Of a stretch of DNA of 6,979 bases, positions 5,161 through 6,979 are shown piece after piece. The DNA is taken from NCBI GenBank assembly GCA_002450985.1, contig DKBA01000155.1, positions 7,527-14,505 of the forward strand. The letters are read 5' to 3'. The notes below the pieces were generated by a model, which was not told where the DNA came from, did no database searches, and saw nothing but the letters and a program-made list of their open reading frames with translations. The stretch's first letter is position 1, and the number at the start of each line of letters is the position of its first letter. The position numbers and the translations under genes are program-made. The stretch comes from Acidimicrobiia bacterium UBA6912 (GTDB taxonomy: Bacteria; Actinomycetota; Acidimicrobiia; Spongiisociales; UBA5794).

Positions 5161-6420
5161 TCATTGGGCATATTTCCGTACGTGTGTCTCGACTCGGAAG
5201 GCGTTCTGGGTCACGCCCAAGCCGAGCGCAACGCCAACGGCGATCGCCAACGAGATGATGCCGGCGTCGCCCAGCGCGGCGGCAGCGCCCGAGGTGTCGC
5301 CCTGGGCGAATGCCAGCATGCTCGTGTACAGCGCAAAACCGGGCACGAGCGGCAAGATGGCCACACCGGTGTACATGCTCGCCGACGAGTCCTGCACGCG
5401 TGCGGCGACGGCACCTGCCAGCCCGACGAGCGCAGACGCCAGGCCGTACGCCACCCAGCTCGGATCACCGCCAGACGACGGGGCGGTTGCCACGATCAAC
5501 CATCCGGCGGCGCCGATGAGGACGGTCGGTGCGACGGCTTTCTTCGGCATCCCCCACGCCACTGCAAGGCCGAGCACACCCAGCGCACCGCCGAGCACCG
5601 ACAGCGCAACGGGCGCGGCGCTGAAGCTCGGGTCGTAGTCGAGGCCGAGCCCGGCACCGACCTGGCTACCGAGAAGCATGCCGAGGGCGAGCATGCCGGC
5701 AGTCACCAACGCCTCGATCCCGCGTGACAGCGACGAAACCGGCGCGCTGGAAAGTCCGTCGATCACCGACGAGACGAACGCACGGCCCGGGAGATAGTTG
5801 AAGAGCGTCCCAACGACGGCTGGTGCGACCAGCAAGCTCAGTCCGGCAGCGGACAGCAGATTCGGGATCGACGCCGCAATGAGCGCGATGAGGAACGTGG
5901 CTCCGGCAGCCGGAAACCGCAGCCTTCTCACCACCTCGGAGACCGGGAAGGTGAGCGTGCTCGCTGCGAGCGCGACCAGGACGGTCAGCCATCCGGTGCC
6001 GTTCAAGAAGAGCACCCAACCAATGACTGCTATGGACAAGGCCCCTCGCCCAACCCAAGGACTCGGACCTGGGGCATCGACGAGCCCCTGCAACTGGTCG
6101 AGCGCCGCGCCCGGGGCGATCTCGCCCCGCTCCACCCGACCGAGCAATGCCTCGGTCCCGGCAAGCACCTCCAGGCGCGGAGACCCGAGCTCGAGGTCAC
6201 GCATGGTGGTGAGCGGCATCTTCTGGCCTGGATGCCAGTAGCTCAGGATGATGAAGCTCGTCGTTGCGTCGACCGAACATCCCCGCAGCCCGACTCTCGG
6301 AAGGAACCTCCGAAGCCGGTCGATGACCTCGCTGACCGACGTGCTCGACTCCAGCATCTGCTTGCCCGCCTCGACTGCGAACGTGATCGCAACGGCGTTG
6401 ACGTCAAACTCGTCGCTCAT
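5161..6420 (-). CDS. Threonine/serine exporter (ThrE) family membrane protein
   Basis: A 419-residue protein with the ThrE plan: a cytoplasmic N-terminal part (about 1-122, including STSVSEVIDRLRRFLPRVGL and LTTMRDLELGSPRLEVL) followed by about ten hydrophobic segments from residue 125 to 405. The two halves of the membrane region correspond to DUF1212/ThrE and DUF3815/ThrE2, here fused in one chain as in Corynebacterium ThrE. The second half has the family motif LPLVPGFALYTSML (356-369). In Corynebacterium ThrE exports threonine and serine with proton exchange; substrate here is inferred from family only. The ATG at 6420 is followed directly by a typical N-terminus; GGAG upstream is rather far (12 bases). 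Two hairpins follow the stop. It is not obviously linked to the rsmD cluster. Confidence 0.88.
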   Translation of the reverse strand: MSDEFDVNAVAITFAVEAGKQMLESSTSVSEVIDRLRRFLPRVGLRGCSVDATTSFIILSYWHPGQKMPLTTMRDLELGSPRLEVLAGTEALLGRVERGEIAPGAALDQLQGLVDAPGPSPWVGRGALSIAVIGWVLFLNGTGWLTVLVALAASTLTFPVSEVVRRLRFPAAGATFLIALIAASIPNLLSAAGLSLLVAPAVVGTLFNYLPGRAFVSSVIDGLSSAPVSSLSRGIEALVTAGMLALGMLLGSQVGAGLGLDYDPSFSAAPVALSVLGGALGVLGLAVAWGMPKKAVAPTVLIGAAGWLIVATAPSSGGDPSWVAYGLASALVGLAGAVAARVQDSSASMYTGVAILPLVPGFALYTSMLAFAQGDTSGAAAALGDAGIISLAIAVGVALGLGVTQNAFRVETHVRKYAQ

Positions 6421-6811
6421 AGCTCGGTTTCGCTCCGCCTGCCTTCGCCGCCGACACCGTCTCGCAGGCCGATGAATACGATCTCGCCAAAGCTCTCGTG
6501 ACCCCGGGCGACCCGCGGCGGTGCGTCTCGGGCGCCCTCGCCAACTCCACCTCGTGCGCCGTGTTCCCGCACCTCAATGCTCGCTCGGATTTGGCAACTT
6601 CTCGCCCAAGGCGATCTTCGCGGAGCCGGGCGGGAACGCCTGCTGGCGACTGCCAGTCGGGCGCTTGTTCGTTGCTCATCGTCACGTGGTCGGCGCCCTC
6701 CACATCCACATCCGGGCATCCCACGCCGGTCGATGGCCTGGGGCACGCTCATGTTTCACCGACCGAATCCGCACCGCCACCGAGACGTGACGACGAGGAC
6801 GGCGTCCGGCG
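6421..6811. other. 391-bp stretch without a convincing gene
   Basis: No protein family is recognisable on either strand. Two weak minus-strand frames exist. One (ATG at 6724 or 6679, stop at 6404) has roughly 73% G/C-ending codons, lower than the flanking genes. The other (ATG at 6752, stop at 6417) overlaps the ThrE-like start as ATGA but is arginine- and glycine-rich with poor codon bias in its middle. Plus-strand frames mirror these. Neither ATG has a good ribosome-binding site. On the minus strand there are small hairpins at 6636-6664 (nested CGCC/GGCG and CTGGC/GCCAG stems) and 6602-6614 (TCGCC/GGCGA). The stretch may be the promoter and leader of the exporter-like gene, a small divergent gene or decayed coding sequence; I cannot tell which. 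No tRNA, tmRNA or RNase P RNA signature is seen. Confidence 0.4.
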
Positions 6812-6818
6812 TCACGTC
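6784..6818 (-). terminator. Hairpin overlapping the stop codon of the partial right-edge gene
   Basis: GACGTGACG at 6784-6792 is the exact inverse of CGTCACGTC at 6810-6818, a 9-bp stem. Inside it GGAC (6797-6800) pairs with GTCC (6804-6807) around three bases. The TGA stop at 6814-6812 of the minus-strand gene lies within the outer stem. No T-run follows. A terminator is the simplest reading. Confidence 0.5.
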
Positions 6819-6979
6819 CACAACCACTCGAACGGCTGTGTCGGCTCCAACTTCGCCGAGATCTCGCCGGCCAGCTCGCTTGGACCGTTCACGAGGACCG
6901 ACGATGGGCTGGCACCCTCGGACAGATCGAGGTTGTCGACGTCGACCCAGAACACGGCGGGCTGCATCGTCGACTCGAA
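6812..6979 (-). CDS. C-terminal end of an unrecognised minus-strand protein (partial)
   Basis: A frame entering from the right edge gives 55 residues and stops with TGA at 6814-6812. Codon use is strongly G/C-ending, as in the certain genes, and the peptide looks like a genuine folded C-terminus: AVFWVDVDNLDLSEG, VLVNGPSELAGEISAKLEP, then a tryptophan-containing tail EWLWT. I do not recognise a family. Its start lies outside the window. A strong hairpin spans its stop codon, so it probably ends its own transcript rather than being co-transcribed with the ThrE-like gene 391 bp further on. Confidence 0.7.
   Translation of the reverse strand, partial: FESTMQPAVFWVDVDNLDLSEGASPSSVLVNGPSELAGEISAKLEPTQPFEWLWT

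Noticed and set aside
4402..5727. Long plus-strand open frame (441 codons) opposite rsmD and the ThrE-like gene
   Set aside because: It spans two well-supported minus-strand genes and the terminator region, and its sequence is low-complexity arginine/serine/alanine.
6521..6790. Plus-strand 89-codon open frame in the gene-free stretch
   Set aside because: It has no ribosome-binding site or family resemblance, and it ends inside the hairpin at 6784-6818; it is best treated as chance.

Overview
The window is GC-rich, with most codons ending in G or C and frequent GTG starts. It reads as chromosomal housekeeping DNA from a high-GC actinobacterium. The best evidence is the order rsmD, coaD, a SepIVA/DivIVA-like coiled-coil gene, DUF177, rnc, mutM, which matches the actinobacterial (for example mycobacterial) rnc locus. 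Here rpmF and plsX are inserted between the DUF177 gene and rnc. An Acidimicrobiia-type lineage would fit, but the class cannot be fixed from this sequence alone.

Layout. Every confidently called gene lies on the minus strand, so transcription runs right to left. At the right edge (6812-6979) is the C-terminal end of an unrecognised minus-strand protein, with a strong hairpin over its stop codon. A 391-bp stretch with no convincing gene follows (6421-6811). Next is a ThrE-family (DUF1212/DUF3815) threonine/serine exporter-like membrane protein (5161-6420), closed by two successive hairpins. A 280-bp gap leads into a tightly packed eight-gene cluster: rsmD (16S rRNA methylation), coaD (coenzyme A synthesis), a SepIVA-like protein (cell division or envelope), a DUF177/YceD protein, rpmF (ribosomal protein L32), plsX (phospholipid precursor synthesis), rnc (RNase III) and mutM (oxidised-DNA repair). 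At the left edge a plus-strand reading frame ends at position 77, converging on mutM.

How the cluster works together. Genes overlap or are separated by at most 19 bp, except for a 55-bp gap before the DUF177 gene. That gap carries a near-consensus -10 box six bases upstream of the ATG, the arrangement expected of a leaderless mRNA. I therefore infer two units: rsmD-coaD-sepIVA-like, and DUF177-rpmF-plsX-rnc-mutM. Three junctions share the same 8-nt overlap form RTGNCTGA, and rsmD/coaD overlap by GTGA, pointing to translational coupling. The products link ribosome biogenesis (RsmD, YceD, L32, RNase III), coenzyme A and lipid synthesis (CoaD, PlsX), septation and DNA repair, a growth-linked set.

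I found no mobile element, CRISPR array, phage gene, tRNA or rRNA, and nothing that amounts to a new defence or metabolic system. The points most worth checking are the leaderless promoter, the short SepIVA-like protein, the cysteine-poor DUF177 protein and the unexplained 6421-6811 region.
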